NCBI GenBank assembly: GCA_902579115.1
Contig: CACHFP010000004.1
Coordinates: 1 to 64,000, forward strand
DNA length: 64,000 nucleotides
Source of the DNA: an uncultured Pelagibacteraceae bacterium
Lineage (GTDB): Bacteria; Pseudomonadota; Alphaproteobacteria; Pelagibacterales; Pelagibacteraceae
Direction of reading: 5' to 3'
This document shows, piece after piece, positions 56,785 to 64,000 of this stretch. Positions within the stretch are counted from its first letter, which is position 1, and every line of letters begins with the position of its first letter. Under the pieces are notes generated by a model that searched no databases, was not told where the DNA came from, and saw only the letters and a program-made list of their open reading frames with translations. A program made the translations under genes and the position numbers.

Positions 56785-58605
56785 ATGGAAAAAAATTTAT
56801 ATATTGATGCTTCGCATCCAAACGAAACACGTATTGTTCTTAAATCAGATTATTCAATTGAAGAATATGAATTTGAAGATAAAAATAATTTAAATTTTAA
56901 AAACAATATTTATTTAGGAACAATTAGTAGAGTAGAGCCATCTCTGCAAGCTGCTTTTGTTAACTTTGGAAGAGAAAGACATGGTTTTCTCGCTTTTAAT
57001 GATATTCAATCGGATTATTATCAAGTTCCTTCAGAAGATAAAGAAAGAATCAAAGAAGCTGAAGAAAAGATACGTGAAGAATTAAAAAATAAAACGATTG
57101 AAGCCCCTCAAGAAAATGTTCAGCAATTATCTAGCGTAGATGAGACTGACGGACCAAAGGAAAATGGAAATGATAGTATAAAAAACGAAGATGTAGAAAA
57201 AAAAGAGTATCGAGAAGAAGTCAAAAAATCTTTAGGTATCAAAAGGTACAAAATACAAGAAGTAATCAAACCTGGTCAAGTTATACTTGTCCAAGTAATC
57301 AAAGAAGAACGTGGTCAAAAAGGTGCGGCACTTACAAGTTTTATATCTTTAGCAGGAAAATACTTGGTTTTAATGCCTAATACTCCTAAGGGTGGAGGAA
57401 TTTCTAGAAAAATATTTAATTCTGCTGATCGGCAAAAAATAAGAAATATTTTAAATGAAATTAGTATTCCAAAAAGTATGGGTGTAATTGTTAGGACAGC
57501 TGGCGCAAATAAAACTAAAAATGAAATAGAAAAAGATTTTCAAAACACACTTAAGACTTGGGAAGAAATAAAGGAAAAAGCTTTAGACTCAAATGCCCCT
57601 TCTCTAGTTTATGAAGAGGGAGATATTATAAAAAGAACTTTAAGAGACACCTATGACAATGATACGAAAAATATTTATATTGAGGGAAATGATGCATATC
57701 AAAAAGCTAAAAAATTTATGAAAGAATTAATGCCAAAAAACGTTAAAAACGTTAAAAAATATAGAGGTAAGATACCTCTTTTTCATTTTGCAAATATTGA
57801 AAAAGAATTAAATAATATTTTTGAACCAACTGTTAAACTCAAATCTGGTGGTTATTTAGTAATAAATCCAACTGAGGCACTTGTTGCTATAGATATTAAT
57901 TCTGGTCAATCAACAAAACAAATTAATATTGAAAAAACGGCTTTAAATACAAACATGGAAGCAGCTGAGGAGATTGCTCATCAAATTAAATTGAGAGATC
58001 TTTCTGGATTAATAGTAATAGATTTTATTGACATGATGAATTTCTATAATAGACGAACAGTGGAAAAAAAAATGAGAGAAAGTATAAAAAAAGATAGAGC
58101 TAGAATTCAAATAGGAAGAATAAGTAATTTTGGTCTTCTTGAAATGACAAGACAAAGATTAAGAGAAGGATCAATCAAATGGGAAACGCAACTATCTTTA
58201 GAGTCTTTTTCCCAGAAAATATTAAAGAAGATACAGTTTCTAACTTTTAGTGATAAAGTTAAAATCGTAAAAGCTTATATTCCTGAAAAAGTAAAATCTT
58301 ATATAGAGAAAAATTTTTTGGATGAACTAAGATATTTTCAAAAAAAATACTCGTATAAAGTTGATTTAGTCTCAAATAATCAATTAATCATACCTGAATA
58401 TAAAATTGAGTTGATGAATAAATCCAAAAAAATAATAAACTTAATAGAAAATATACATAAAATTAAAGAGTTAAAAAAGAACTTTTTACAAAAAAAAGTT
58501 GATAAAAAAGAAGCACGTAAAAAAATTAAAAAAGATACAAAAAAATCAAAAACAAGAAAAATGCCTAGAACTTTGTGGGTTAGGCGAAAAAGAAAAGCTA
58601 AATGA
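56785..58605 (+). CDS. rne: Ribonuclease E/G, no zinc-link cysteines
   Basis: Endoribonuclease for mRNA decay and rRNA/tRNA processing. It has 606 residues. The N-terminus [14 protein letters not shown] is typical; an S1 domain (about 35-200) is interrupted by a charged insertion (about 85-150) common in alphaproteobacterial members. The catalytic Asp residues are in AIDINSG (D370) and IVIDFIDM (D413/D416), and [14 protein letters not shown] follows. Where other members have the CPxCxG zinc-link, there is none, and the whole protein contains no cysteine. The C-terminus is a Lys-rich tail ending [14 protein letters not shown], with no scaffold region. RNase E versus G is not certain; the insertion and tail favour E. 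Confidence 0.92.
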   Translation: MEKNLYIDASHPNETRIVLKSDYSIEEYEFEDKNNLNFKNNIYLGTISRVEPSLQAAFVNFGRERHGFLAFNDIQSDYYQVPSEDKERIKEAEEKIREELKNKTIEAPQENVQQLSSVDETDGPKENGNDSIKNEDVEKKEYREEVKKSLGIKRYKIQEVIKPGQVILVQVIKEERGQKGAALTSFISLAGKYLVLMPNTPKGGGISRKIFNSADRQKIRNILNEISIPKSMGVIVRTAGANKTKNEIEKDFQNTLKTWEEIKEKALDSNAPSLVYEEGDIIKRTLRDTYDNDTKNIYIEGNDAYQKAKKFMKELMPKNVKNVKKYRGKIPLFHFANIEKELNNIFEPTVKLKSGGYLVINPTEALVAIDINSGQSTKQINIEKTALNTNMEAAEEIAHQIKLRDLSGLIVIDFIDMMNFYNRRTVEKKMRESIKKDRARIQIGRISNFGLLEMTRQRLREGSIKWETQLSLESFSQKILKKIQFLTFSDKVKIVKAYIPEKVKSYIEKNFLDELRYFQKKYSYKVDLVSNNQLIIPEYKIELMNKSKKIINLIENIHKIKELKKNFLQKKVDKKEARKKIKKDTKKSKTRKMPRTLWVRRKRKAK

Positions 58606-59383
58606 CTCCTTTTAAAGGAGAACTTGGATTGGCAAAATAATTTTTTTTCATCCTCTTTGCTAAAAAGGCATTTCGTCCAGCCATTACAGCATCTTTAAAA
58701 GCGGTAGCCATAAGTGTTGGTTTTTTTGCGTTTGCAATTGCACTGTTAATTAGTACACCATCGCAACCAAGTTCCATTGCAATTACAGCATCAGATGGGG
58801 TTCCAATACCTGCATCAACAATCACTGGGACTTTAGATTGTTTAATGATTAACGAAATATTAACTTTATTTTGCAATCCTAATCCAGAACCAATTGGAGA
58901 TGCCAAAGGCATAATAGCTGATGCACCCACATCTTCTAACTTTTTTGCAAGTAATGGATCGTCAGTACAATAAACCATCACTTTGAATCCTTCCTTGACT
59001 AATATTTTGGTGGATTTTATTGTTTCTATCATATTTGGATAAAGTGTTTTTTTGTCACCTAAAACTTCTAATTTTACTAGTTTCCATCCCCCCATCTCTC
59101 TAGCTAATCTTAAAGTTCGTAAGGCCTCATCTGAAGTAAAACAACCGGCTGTATTCGGTAAGAAAATAATTTTTTTTGAATTAATATAATCTGTTAACAT
59201 TGGTTTTTTTTTATCAGTAATATTTACACGTCTTACAGCTACAGTGACCATTTCTGCACCTGAAGCTTTAATAGCATTAGCAGTTTCAAAAAAATTTTTG
59301 TATTTACCAGTACCTACGATTAATCTTGATTTTAATTTTTTATTACTAATTTTTAAAAAGTCTTTTTTCAATTTAACCGCCAC
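58598..59383 (-). CDS. thiG: Thiazole synthase
   Basis: Builds the thiazole phosphate of thiamin from DXP-derived carbons and the ThiS thiocarboxylate. It has 261 residues of TIM-barrel fold. The Schiff-base Lys lies in [10 protein letters not shown], and [21 protein letters not shown] and [14 protein letters not shown] are family segments. It overlaps thiS by 11 bp upstream and the convergent rne end by 8 bp. Only thiS and thiG are here; other thiamin genes are not in the window, so thiamin synthesis cannot be judged. Confidence 0.95.
   Translation of the reverse strand: MAVKLKKDFLKISNKKLKSRLIVGTGKYKNFFETANAIKASGAEMVTVAVRRVNITDKKKPMLTDYINSKKIIFLPNTAGCFTSDEALRTLRLAREMGGWKLVKLEVLGDKKTLYPNMIETIKSTKILVKEGFKVMVYCTDDPLLAKKLEDVGASAIMPLASPIGSGLGLQNKVNISLIIKQSKVPVIVDAGIGTPSDAVIAMELGCDGVLINSAIANAKKPTLMATAFKDAVMAGRNAFLAKRMKKNYFANPSSPLKGVI
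58606..58620. terminator. Short perfect inverted repeat at the rne/thiG 3' junction
   Basis: CTCCTTTTAAAGGAG is a 7-bp dyad just after the rne stop and inside the thiG C-terminal codons. It sits where two convergent transcripts meet and could help termination in both directions. It lacks a T-tract on either side and part of it is conserved protein coding, so it may be chance. Confidence 0.25.
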
Positions 59384-59576
59384 CTATAAAATGAACAATT
59401 TCTACTTTATCATTATCTTTTAAGATTTTTTTTTTATAATCTGTAGAACTTAATATAGCGCCGTTATATTCAATAGCTATCTTTTTGTTATTGAGCTTAT
59501 ATTTTTTTAATAAAGCTAAGATAGAAACTTTTGATTTTATTATAATTCTTTTACCATTTAATTGTATTTTTGCCAT
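59373..59576 (-). CDS. thiS: Sulfur carrier protein ThiS
   Basis: Ubiquitin-like sulfur carrier for thiazole synthesis. It has 67 residues, the family size, and ends in the required Gly-Gly (HFIGGG), which is thiocarboxylated. [13 protein letters not shown] and [15 protein letters not shown] are typical. It overlaps thiG and is divergent from aroQ across 33 nt. Confidence 0.93.
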   Translation of the reverse strand: MAKIQLNGKRIIIKSKVSILALLKKYKLNNKKIAIEYNGAILSSTDYKKKILKDNDKVEIVHFIGGG

Positions 59577-59609
59577 AATTCAGTTAATCAATGCTAATAT
59601 TAAATAGCA

Positions 59610-60047
59610 ATGGAAAAAATTATAATTGTTAACGGTCCAAATCTCAACCTTTTAGGTGAAAGAGAAAAAAAACAATATGGAACTTTTACATTAAAGGATA
59701 TAGAAAACGAGTGTAAAAATTATGGTAAAAAAAACAATTTAGCAATCACTTTGTATCAATCTAATATCGAGGGTGAACTTGTAGAAAAAATTCAAGAATC
59801 AAGAAAAAATCAAAATGGTTTAATAATAAACGCAGGAGGCTACACTCATACTTCAGTAGCTATACACGATGCATTAAAAATTATAAAAATTCCAATTATT
59901 GAATTGCATATAAGCAATATATATAATAGAGAAGAATTTAGACATAAATCTCTCATAAGCAAAGTGGCTACGGGAGTAATTTGTGGTTTCGGATCTAGTG
60001 GTTATGTAATGGCATTAGATGCAATGAAATATTACTTAAAAAAATGA
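59610..60047 (+). CDS. aroQ: 3-dehydroquinate dehydratase, type II
   Basis: Third step of the shikimate pathway. It has 145 residues, type II size. The active-site residues are visible in GPNLNLLGEREKKQYG (Arg/Tyr loop), INAGGYTHTSVAI and ELHISNIYNREEFRHKS (His). It overlaps accB by 4 bp, the usual aroQ-accB-accC alphaproteobacterial operon. Confidence 0.96.
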   Translation: MEKIIIVNGPNLNLLGEREKKQYGTFTLKDIENECKNYGKKNNLAITLYQSNIEGELVEKIQESRKNQNGLIINAGGYTHTSVAIHDALKIIKIPIIELHISNIYNREEFRHKSLISKVATGVICGFGSSGYVMALDAMKYYLKK

Positions 60048-60469
60048 AGATTGATAAAAAATTAATTAAAGAGTTAGTTGATAATCTAAAAGAATTTAAT
60101 TTAACTGAACTAGAGTATCAAGATGGACAAACAAAAATTAAGGTTTCAAAAGCAACAAAAAGCATTGAACAGTCTAAAACTGGAGCAGTTGTTTCTCCAA
60201 ACAAAGCAGTTTTAAATGTTTCAAATGAAACCGATGGTATAAGAGTTAAATCTCCAATAATTGGTACTGCTTATTTAGCTCCAGAGCCTGGGGCAAAAAA
60301 ATTCGTAGAAGTTGGTGATAAAATTAAAAAAGGTCAAACAGTAATGATTGTGGAAGCTATGAAAACAATGAATCATGTTCCCTCAACAAATGACGGGGAA
60401 GTGAAAAAAATTCTTGTTCAAGATGGTCAACCTGTGGAATTTGGTCAAACTTTAGTTATCTTGAAATAA
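60044..60469 (+). CDS. accB: Acetyl-CoA carboxylase biotin carboxyl carrier protein
   Basis: Carries biotin for malonyl-CoA formation. It has 141 residues. An N-terminal helix and a linker (about 40-70) are followed by a biotinyl domain with the biotinylated Lys107 in VEAMKTMN and the PIIGTAYLAPEPGA start. The Lys should be the target of the small BirA at 13465-14028. accC follows after 5 nt. Confidence 0.96.
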   Translation: MKIDKKLIKELVDNLKEFNLTELEYQDGQTKIKVSKATKSIEQSKTGAVVSPNKAVLNVSNETDGIRVKSPIIGTAYLAPEPGAKKFVEVGDKIKKGQTVMIVEAMKTMNHVPSTNDGEVKKILVQDGQPVEFGQTLVILK

Positions 60470-60474
60470 TAATA

Positions 60475-61812
60475 ATGTTTAATAAAGTATTAATAGCTAA
60501 TAGAGGTGAAATAGCTGTTAGAATAATTAGGGCTTGTAAAGAATGGGGGATAGGAACAGTAGCTGTTCATTCTGACGTTGACTCTGACTCGATGCATGTT
60601 CGTCTTGCGGATGAAAGTGTTTGCATAGGCTCGCATCAACCTCAAAATAGTTATTTAAATATATCTGCTATAATGTCTGCAGTAGATTTAACCGGTGCAG
60701 AAGCTATTCATCCTGGATACGGTTTCTTATCTGAGAACGCAAAATTTTCAGAGGTTGTGAGTAAGCATGGAATAAAATTCATTGGACCAAGCGCTGATAT
60801 AATATCAAAAATGGGAGATAAGATAGAAGCGAAAAGGATTGCCAAGAAATATGGTTTACCAGTAATTGAGGGTTCAGAGGGAGGGGTTAAATCTTTTTCA
60901 GATGCAAAATCAATTTGTAAAGAAATAGGATACCCAGTTTTAATTAAAGCTGCAGGCGGTGGTGGAGGCAAAGGGATGAAAATAGTTGAAGAGGAAAGTA
61001 AATTAGAAAACTTATTCCTAATAGCAAAAACAGAGGCGAAAAAATTTTTTGGAAATGATGAATTATATATAGAAAAATATTTCATGAATCCCAGGCATAT
61101 TGAAGTACAGATAATGTCTGGCAAAAATAAAACTGTTCATTTGGGTGAAAGAGATTGTTCAGTACAAAGACGACATCAAAAATTAATTGAGGAAACTCCT
61201 AGCCCAGTTCTCACTGATAAACAGAGAAAAGACTTATTGGAGAAGACTGTTAAAATGGTTGAGCAAATAAATTACGAAGGTGCGGGCACTGTAGAGTTTA
61301 TTTACGAAAATGGTAAGTTTTACTTTCTAGAGATGAATACTAGAGTTCAAGTGGAACATCCTGTGACTGAAGTTCAAACTGGAATAGATATTGTAAAAGA
61401 GCAGCTTTGGATTGCTTATTCGGGAAATACTGCATTAAAACAAAGTGATATAGACCCTAGAGGACACTCAATAGAATGTAGAATAAATGCAGAGAACCCA
61501 GCTTTGGATTTTCAACCAAGTCCAGGAATAATTAGTGTATGCCACCAACCCTCCGGATTTAGAACAAGAGTTGACGGGTCAATCTTTCAAGGATGTAAAA
61601 TTACCCCGTACTACGACAGTCTTATTGCTAAAGTAATTTGTAAAGGTAGAAATAGAAAAGAAGCAATCCAAAGGACCTTGAGATCTTTGGATGAATTTGT
61701 TCTCGAGGGAATAACAACAACAATTGATTTACATAAAAAAATTCTCAAACATAGGAAATTTATCAATTCTGACTTCGATACAAATTGGTTAGGTAAAGAA
61801 AAATTCTATTAA
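60475..61812 (+). CDS. accC: Acetyl-CoA carboxylase, biotin carboxylase subunit
   Basis: ATP-grasp enzyme that carboxylates the biotin on AccB. It has 445 residues. Motifs are FNKVLIANRGEIAVRI, the glycine-rich loop AAGGGGGKGMKIVEEE, GERDCSVQRRHQKLIEE, and FYFLEMNTRVQVEHPVTE with the catalytic region. The stop overlaps the convergent DUF2155 gene by 4 bp. AccA and AccD are not in this window. Confidence 0.97.
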   Translation: MFNKVLIANRGEIAVRIIRACKEWGIGTVAVHSDVDSDSMHVRLADESVCIGSHQPQNSYLNISAIMSAVDLTGAEAIHPGYGFLSENAKFSEVVSKHGIKFIGPSADIISKMGDKIEAKRIAKKYGLPVIEGSEGGVKSFSDAKSICKEIGYPVLIKAAGGGGGKGMKIVEEESKLENLFLIAKTEAKKFFGNDELYIEKYFMNPRHIEVQIMSGKNKTVHLGERDCSVQRRHQKLIEETPSPVLTDKQRKDLLEKTVKMVEQINYEGAGTVEFIYENGKFYFLEMNTRVQVEHPVTEVQTGIDIVKEQLWIAYSGNTALKQSDIDPRGHSIECRINAENPALDFQPSPGIISVCHQPSGFRTRVDGSIFQGCKITPYYDSLIAKVICKGRNRKEAIQRTLRSLDEFVLEGITTTIDLHKKILKHRKFINSDFDTNWLGKEKFY

Positions 61813-62309
61813 GCATTACAGTTTAATAATTGCAAATCATAAATTGCGTGATCGAAAGGCGTTAGAGCTGGGTCTGATGCAAATGTCCAACCATTAAAAA
61901 TAAAAACTTTTTCATTCTCATTTTTTGTTAAATCTTTTACTTGCATATATGCTACGTCATCTGTTTTGTTATTATTTTCTATTTTTCCACATTTTAAGAT
62001 TTTAATTTCAAGTGGTCCAAACTTTGCGGTTTCATTTAAATTTAATGATATTTCTGAAGATTTTGCAGTTATTTTATCTAATCCAATTAATTTAACTTGA
62101 AACATATTTTGATCTTTACTTCTCTCTTTAATCTTTAGGTTTTTTTTTGTAATTATTTCTGCATCACTACTTTCTTGGTCTTCAAAACTAGGTTTTATAC
62201 TATCTAAATTTATTAAAGGTGAACTAGAAATTCTTTCTTCAGCTTTAGAGGAAAAACTCAAGAATATCACCAAGAAGAAAAGTTTAAATATCTTATTTCC
62301 AACTTTCAT
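61809..62309 (-). CDS. DUF2155 family exported protein
   Basis: A 166-residue protein with an N-terminal signal peptide (KIFKLFFLVIFLSFSSKAEE, cleaved near residue 23) and a C-terminal domain with LNLNETAKFGPLEIKILKC, AYMQVKDL, and FNGWTFASDPALTPFDHAIYDL. This is the DUF2155 signature, a periplasmic alphaproteobacterial family of unknown function. The Cys residues at the start and end (LKCGKI, LNCNA) could form a disulfide. It overlaps the NDUFA12-like gene by 17 bp; the pairing of the two with accBC is common in this class. Confidence 0.87.
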   Translation of the reverse strand: MKVGNKIFKLFFLVIFLSFSSKAEERISSSPLINLDSIKPSFEDQESSDAEIITKKNLKIKERSKDQNMFQVKLIGLDKITAKSSEISLNLNETAKFGPLEIKILKCGKIENNNKTDDVAYMQVKDLTKNENEKVFIFNGWTFASDPALTPFDHAIYDLQLLNCNA

Positions 62310-62640
62310 ATTTTTTTTTTAAATTATTTTTTTTTATTTTTACTGGTTTGAAACTATTCATAGATCCTGTCTGATTTTCTAAATGTTTTTTTTGCCATTT
62401 ATATTTTTTAACATCTTTATCTACAGGAATTTTGTCAGTTGTGTGGTGCATCCATAGGAACCAATCAGAGGTAATTTTTGTAGCTTCAATATTTCCAGAA
62501 TAAATTACCCATCTTTCATCTCTTTTGTTTTTGTAGTATTTGTTTCCCATTTCATCTCTGCCTACAAATTTACCTGTAAAAAGTGTTTTAAGAAAAGTCC
62601 CAAAAGTTTGTTTATTCCACCAAGTAAAAATGATTTTCAT
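62293..62640 (-). CDS. NDUFA12-family complex I accessory protein
   Basis: A 115-residue homologue of the mitochondrial complex I accessory subunit NDUFA12 (B17.2), also present in alphaproteobacteria. Features are TWWNKQTFGTFLKTLFTGKFVGRDEMGNKYYKNK (in two parts), RWVIYSGNIEATKI and PDWFLWMHH-like DWFLWMHHTTDKIP. It lies 35 kb from the nuo operon, as usual. The C-terminal tail is Lys/Asn-rich. Its probable role is complex I assembly or stability; this rests on family knowledge. Confidence 0.9.
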   Translation of the reverse strand: MKIIFTWWNKQTFGTFLKTLFTGKFVGRDEMGNKYYKNKRDERWVIYSGNIEATKITSDWFLWMHHTTDKIPVDKDVKKYKWQKKHLENQTGSMNSFKPVKIKKNNLKKKYESWK

Positions 62641-62690
62641 AATTTAAAGAAATTTTAAATCCACACAATTTTTAATTGTATCATAATAAA

Positions 62691-62709
62691 ATAGACTCTC
62701 ATGGTCTAT
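62691..62709. promoter_or_regulatory. Inverted repeat upstream of the TSCPD gene
   Basis: ATAGAC-tctcatg-GTCTAT forms a 6-bp dyad with a 7-nt centre, 34 nt before the TSCPD-protein ATG and in the divergent gap with the NDUFA12-like gene. It could be an operator or a small leader hairpin. It does not look like the NrdR box family. Tentative. Confidence 0.25.
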
Positions 62710-62742
62710 ATATATATCTTTACCTAAAGATTCCATTTAAAT

Positions 62743-63564
62743 ATGAAAAAATTCGTTGTTGAAACTTACTATACTTGCACTTTTAAAACTATTCATTCAT
62801 TGGATGACCTTAACGAGACAGAATTGTCCAAAATTGATAATCGTAGTGACGGAGAAGTAGAAGTTATAGATGTAAAGTTAAACAATAGAAAAACTAAAAA
62901 ATTAGGTGACAAAAAAACCACAAAAAGTAATAAAAATGATTTAGGAACTTCAGTAACAGAGAATATTTCTAGCAAAATTTTAGCAAAATCTGAAAATCAA
63001 GTGACTGAAAAAACAACAAATATTAAAGTGAAGAATAACTCTAGATTTAAAATGCCTGATAGAAGAAAAGGATACATCCAAAAGGCACAGATTGGTGATC
63101 ATAAGGTTTACTTGCATACTGGAGAGTATGATGATGGAAAAATAGGAGAGATATTTATCGATACAAATAAAGAAGGTGAGCTAGTTAAAGCTATGATGAA
63201 TAATTTTGCTATCGCAATATCTTTAGGTTTACAATACGGGGTGCCTTTAGACGAGTACGTAGACGCTTTTATTGATACAAAATTTGAACCATCTGGAAAT
63301 GTAGTTGGCAATGATAGAATTTTAAGTGCTTCCTCTATTTTAGATTATGTTTTTAGAGAATTAGCGATATCTTACCTTGGAAGAGAAGAATTGGCACACA
63401 CCCCTTCGATTGCAAGTTCAAAAAGTGTAGTAAACGAAAATACTGATGACAAATTTTTGAAAATTGTAAAAAATATAACGTCTAAAGGATTTGTTCGAAG
63501 TAATTATGAGGAAAAGTTAGTTGATTTATCTGATGTGAGAATAAATTTGAAAACGAAAAATTAA
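62743..63564 (+). CDS. Stand-alone TSCPD-domain protein related to the B12-dependent RNR C-terminus
   Basis: A 273-residue protein. The first 55 residues ([21 protein letters not shown] and [15 protein letters not shown]) and a Lys/Asn/Ser linker precede residues 104-220, whose [56 protein letters not shown] and [22 protein letters not shown] match the TSCPD region at the C-terminus of adenosylcobalamin-dependent ribonucleotide reductase (NrdJ). The catalytic RNR barrel is absent, so it is not a reductase itself. It may be a partner or a free-standing regulator, or bind zinc. The short Cys-containing start (TCTF) may also matter. It lies between the NDUFA12-like gene and aspS. The function is not known to me. 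Confidence 0.75.
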   Translation: MKKFVVETYYTCTFKTIHSLDDLNETELSKIDNRSDGEVEVIDVKLNNRKTKKLGDKKTTKSNKNDLGTSVTENISSKILAKSENQVTEKTTNIKVKNNSRFKMPDRRKGYIQKAQIGDHKVYLHTGEYDDGKIGEIFIDTNKEGELVKAMMNNFAIAISLGLQYGVPLDEYVDAFIDTKFEPSGNVVGNDRILSASSILDYVFRELAISYLGREELAHTPSIASSKSVVNENTDDKFLKIVKNITSKGFVRSNYEEKLVDLSDVRINLKTKN

Positions 63565-63570
63565 TTTTTC
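63555..63570. terminator. AT-only palindrome at the TSCPD/aspS junction
   Basis: GAAAAATTAATTTTTC spans the overlapping stop codons of two convergent genes. It is a perfect 16-bp palindrome but nearly all A/T, so the hairpin would be weak. It might help bidirectional termination. Confidence 0.2.
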
Positions 63571-64000
63571 TTTGTATCAATTTTAATCCCTAACTCTTTT
63601 AATTGTTTGTTATCAACTTTTGAAGGTGCCTTCATCATAAGATCTTGTGCATTTTGATTCATCGGAAATAAAGTTACTTCCCTTATATTTTGTTTGCCAG
63701 CTAATAACATTACTATCCTATCTACTCCAGGAGCTATTCCCCCGTGTGGGGGAGCTCCATAACTTAAGGCGTTTATCATACCGCTAAATTTTTCATCAAC
63801 TTGTTTTTTGTCATATCCGGCAATTGAAAATAATTTATACATTAATTCAGGTACGTGATTTCTTATAGCTCCAGAGGAAAGTTCTACCCCATTACAAACA
63901 ATATCATACTGATAGGCTTTTATTTCAAGTGGCTTATTTAAGTTCAAACTTTTTATGTCCCCCTGTGGCATTGAAAAAGGATTATGACTAAATATTATTT
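63561..64000 (-). CDS. aspS: Aspartyl-tRNA synthetase, partial (N-terminus beyond window)
   Basis: Class II enzyme charging tRNA-Asp, whose tRNA gene is at 28065. Only the last 145 or so codons are inside the window; I extended the frame to position 64000 by hand ([14 protein letters not shown]). The C-terminal catalytic motif 3 is [21 protein letters not shown], preceded by the [18 protein letters not shown] segment. The end, [21 protein letters not shown], followed by a short tail, is typical. The 4-bp overlap with the TSCPD gene's stop means the two are convergent. Confidence 0.95.
   Translation of the reverse strand, partial: IIFSHNPFSMPQGDIKSLNLNKPLEIKAYQYDIVCNGVELSSGAIRNHVPELMYKLFSIAGYDKKQVDEKFSGMINALSYGAPPHGGIAPGVDRIVMLLAGKQNIREVTLFPMNQNAQDLMMKAPSKVDNKQLKELGIKIDTKKN

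Noticed and set aside
60708..61124. 138-codon minus-strand open frame within accC
   Set aside because: Antisense shadow; includes a Pro run that is just the complement of the glycine-rich ATP loop.

Overview
The window is an AT-rich, tightly packed bacterial chromosome segment with very short intergenic gaps and many 1-20 bp gene overlaps. Both ends cut genes: dxr on the left and aspS on the right. Gene content and order are alphaproteobacterial: nuoA-N followed by birA, coaX, rnj, a DUF1467 gene, proS, lolC/E, lolD and dnaE; clpP-clpX-lon behind tig; NDUFA12 next to DUF2155, accC, accB and aroQ. Low GC, streamlining and short proteins point to the SAR11 clade (Pelagibacterales) or a close relative. 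This is inferred from composition and synteny, because the window holds no rRNA gene.

Layout. (1) 1-27901, all on the minus strand: reading from 27901 downward, the 14-subunit NADH dehydrogenase I operon runs into birA, coaX, rnj, DUF1467, proS, lolC/E, lolD and dnaE. A structured S2-type leader then precedes rpsB, tsf, frr, uppS, cdsA and dxr. (2) 28065-28226: tRNA-Asp and tRNA-Val. (3) 28326-32335: a zinc-ribbon membrane protein, a large three-part sugar enzyme (SDR, cupin, C-methyltransferase) and a GT17-like glycosyltransferase, which form a small accessory-looking islet. (4) 32338-38203: lon, clpX, clpP, tig and tRNA-Leu, a protein quality-control block. (5) 38230-40179: a polyprenyl-phosphate sugar-phosphate transferase and an EamA transporter. 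(6) glnA at 40301-41707. (7) 41704-47824: the iscR-sufBCDSUTA Fe-S assembly operon with a candidate IscR operator. (8) 47955-56642: an alpha/beta hydrolase, anmK, tyrS, an AsmA-like protein, prfB with a programmed +1 frameshift, and mrcA. (9) 56785-64000: an RNase E/G-type enzyme, thiG/thiS, aroQ, accB/accC, DUF2155, the NDUFA12-like complex I accessory protein, a stand-alone TSCPD-domain protein related to the C-terminus of B12-dependent ribonucleotide reductase, and the end of aspS.

Most of the window is housekeeping: respiration, translation, isoprenoid/phospholipid/peptidoglycan synthesis, proteolysis and cofactors. The more interesting parts are regulatory or architectural: the pseudoknotted rpsB leader, the RF2 frameshift, a tRNA abutting the tig start codon, the IscR and Fur-like boxes, the three-part sugar enzyme, the RNase E/G without its zinc-link cysteines, the free TSCPD protein, and the absence of pyrH from its usual place. 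I saw no insertion sequence, phage gene, CRISPR array or replication origin.
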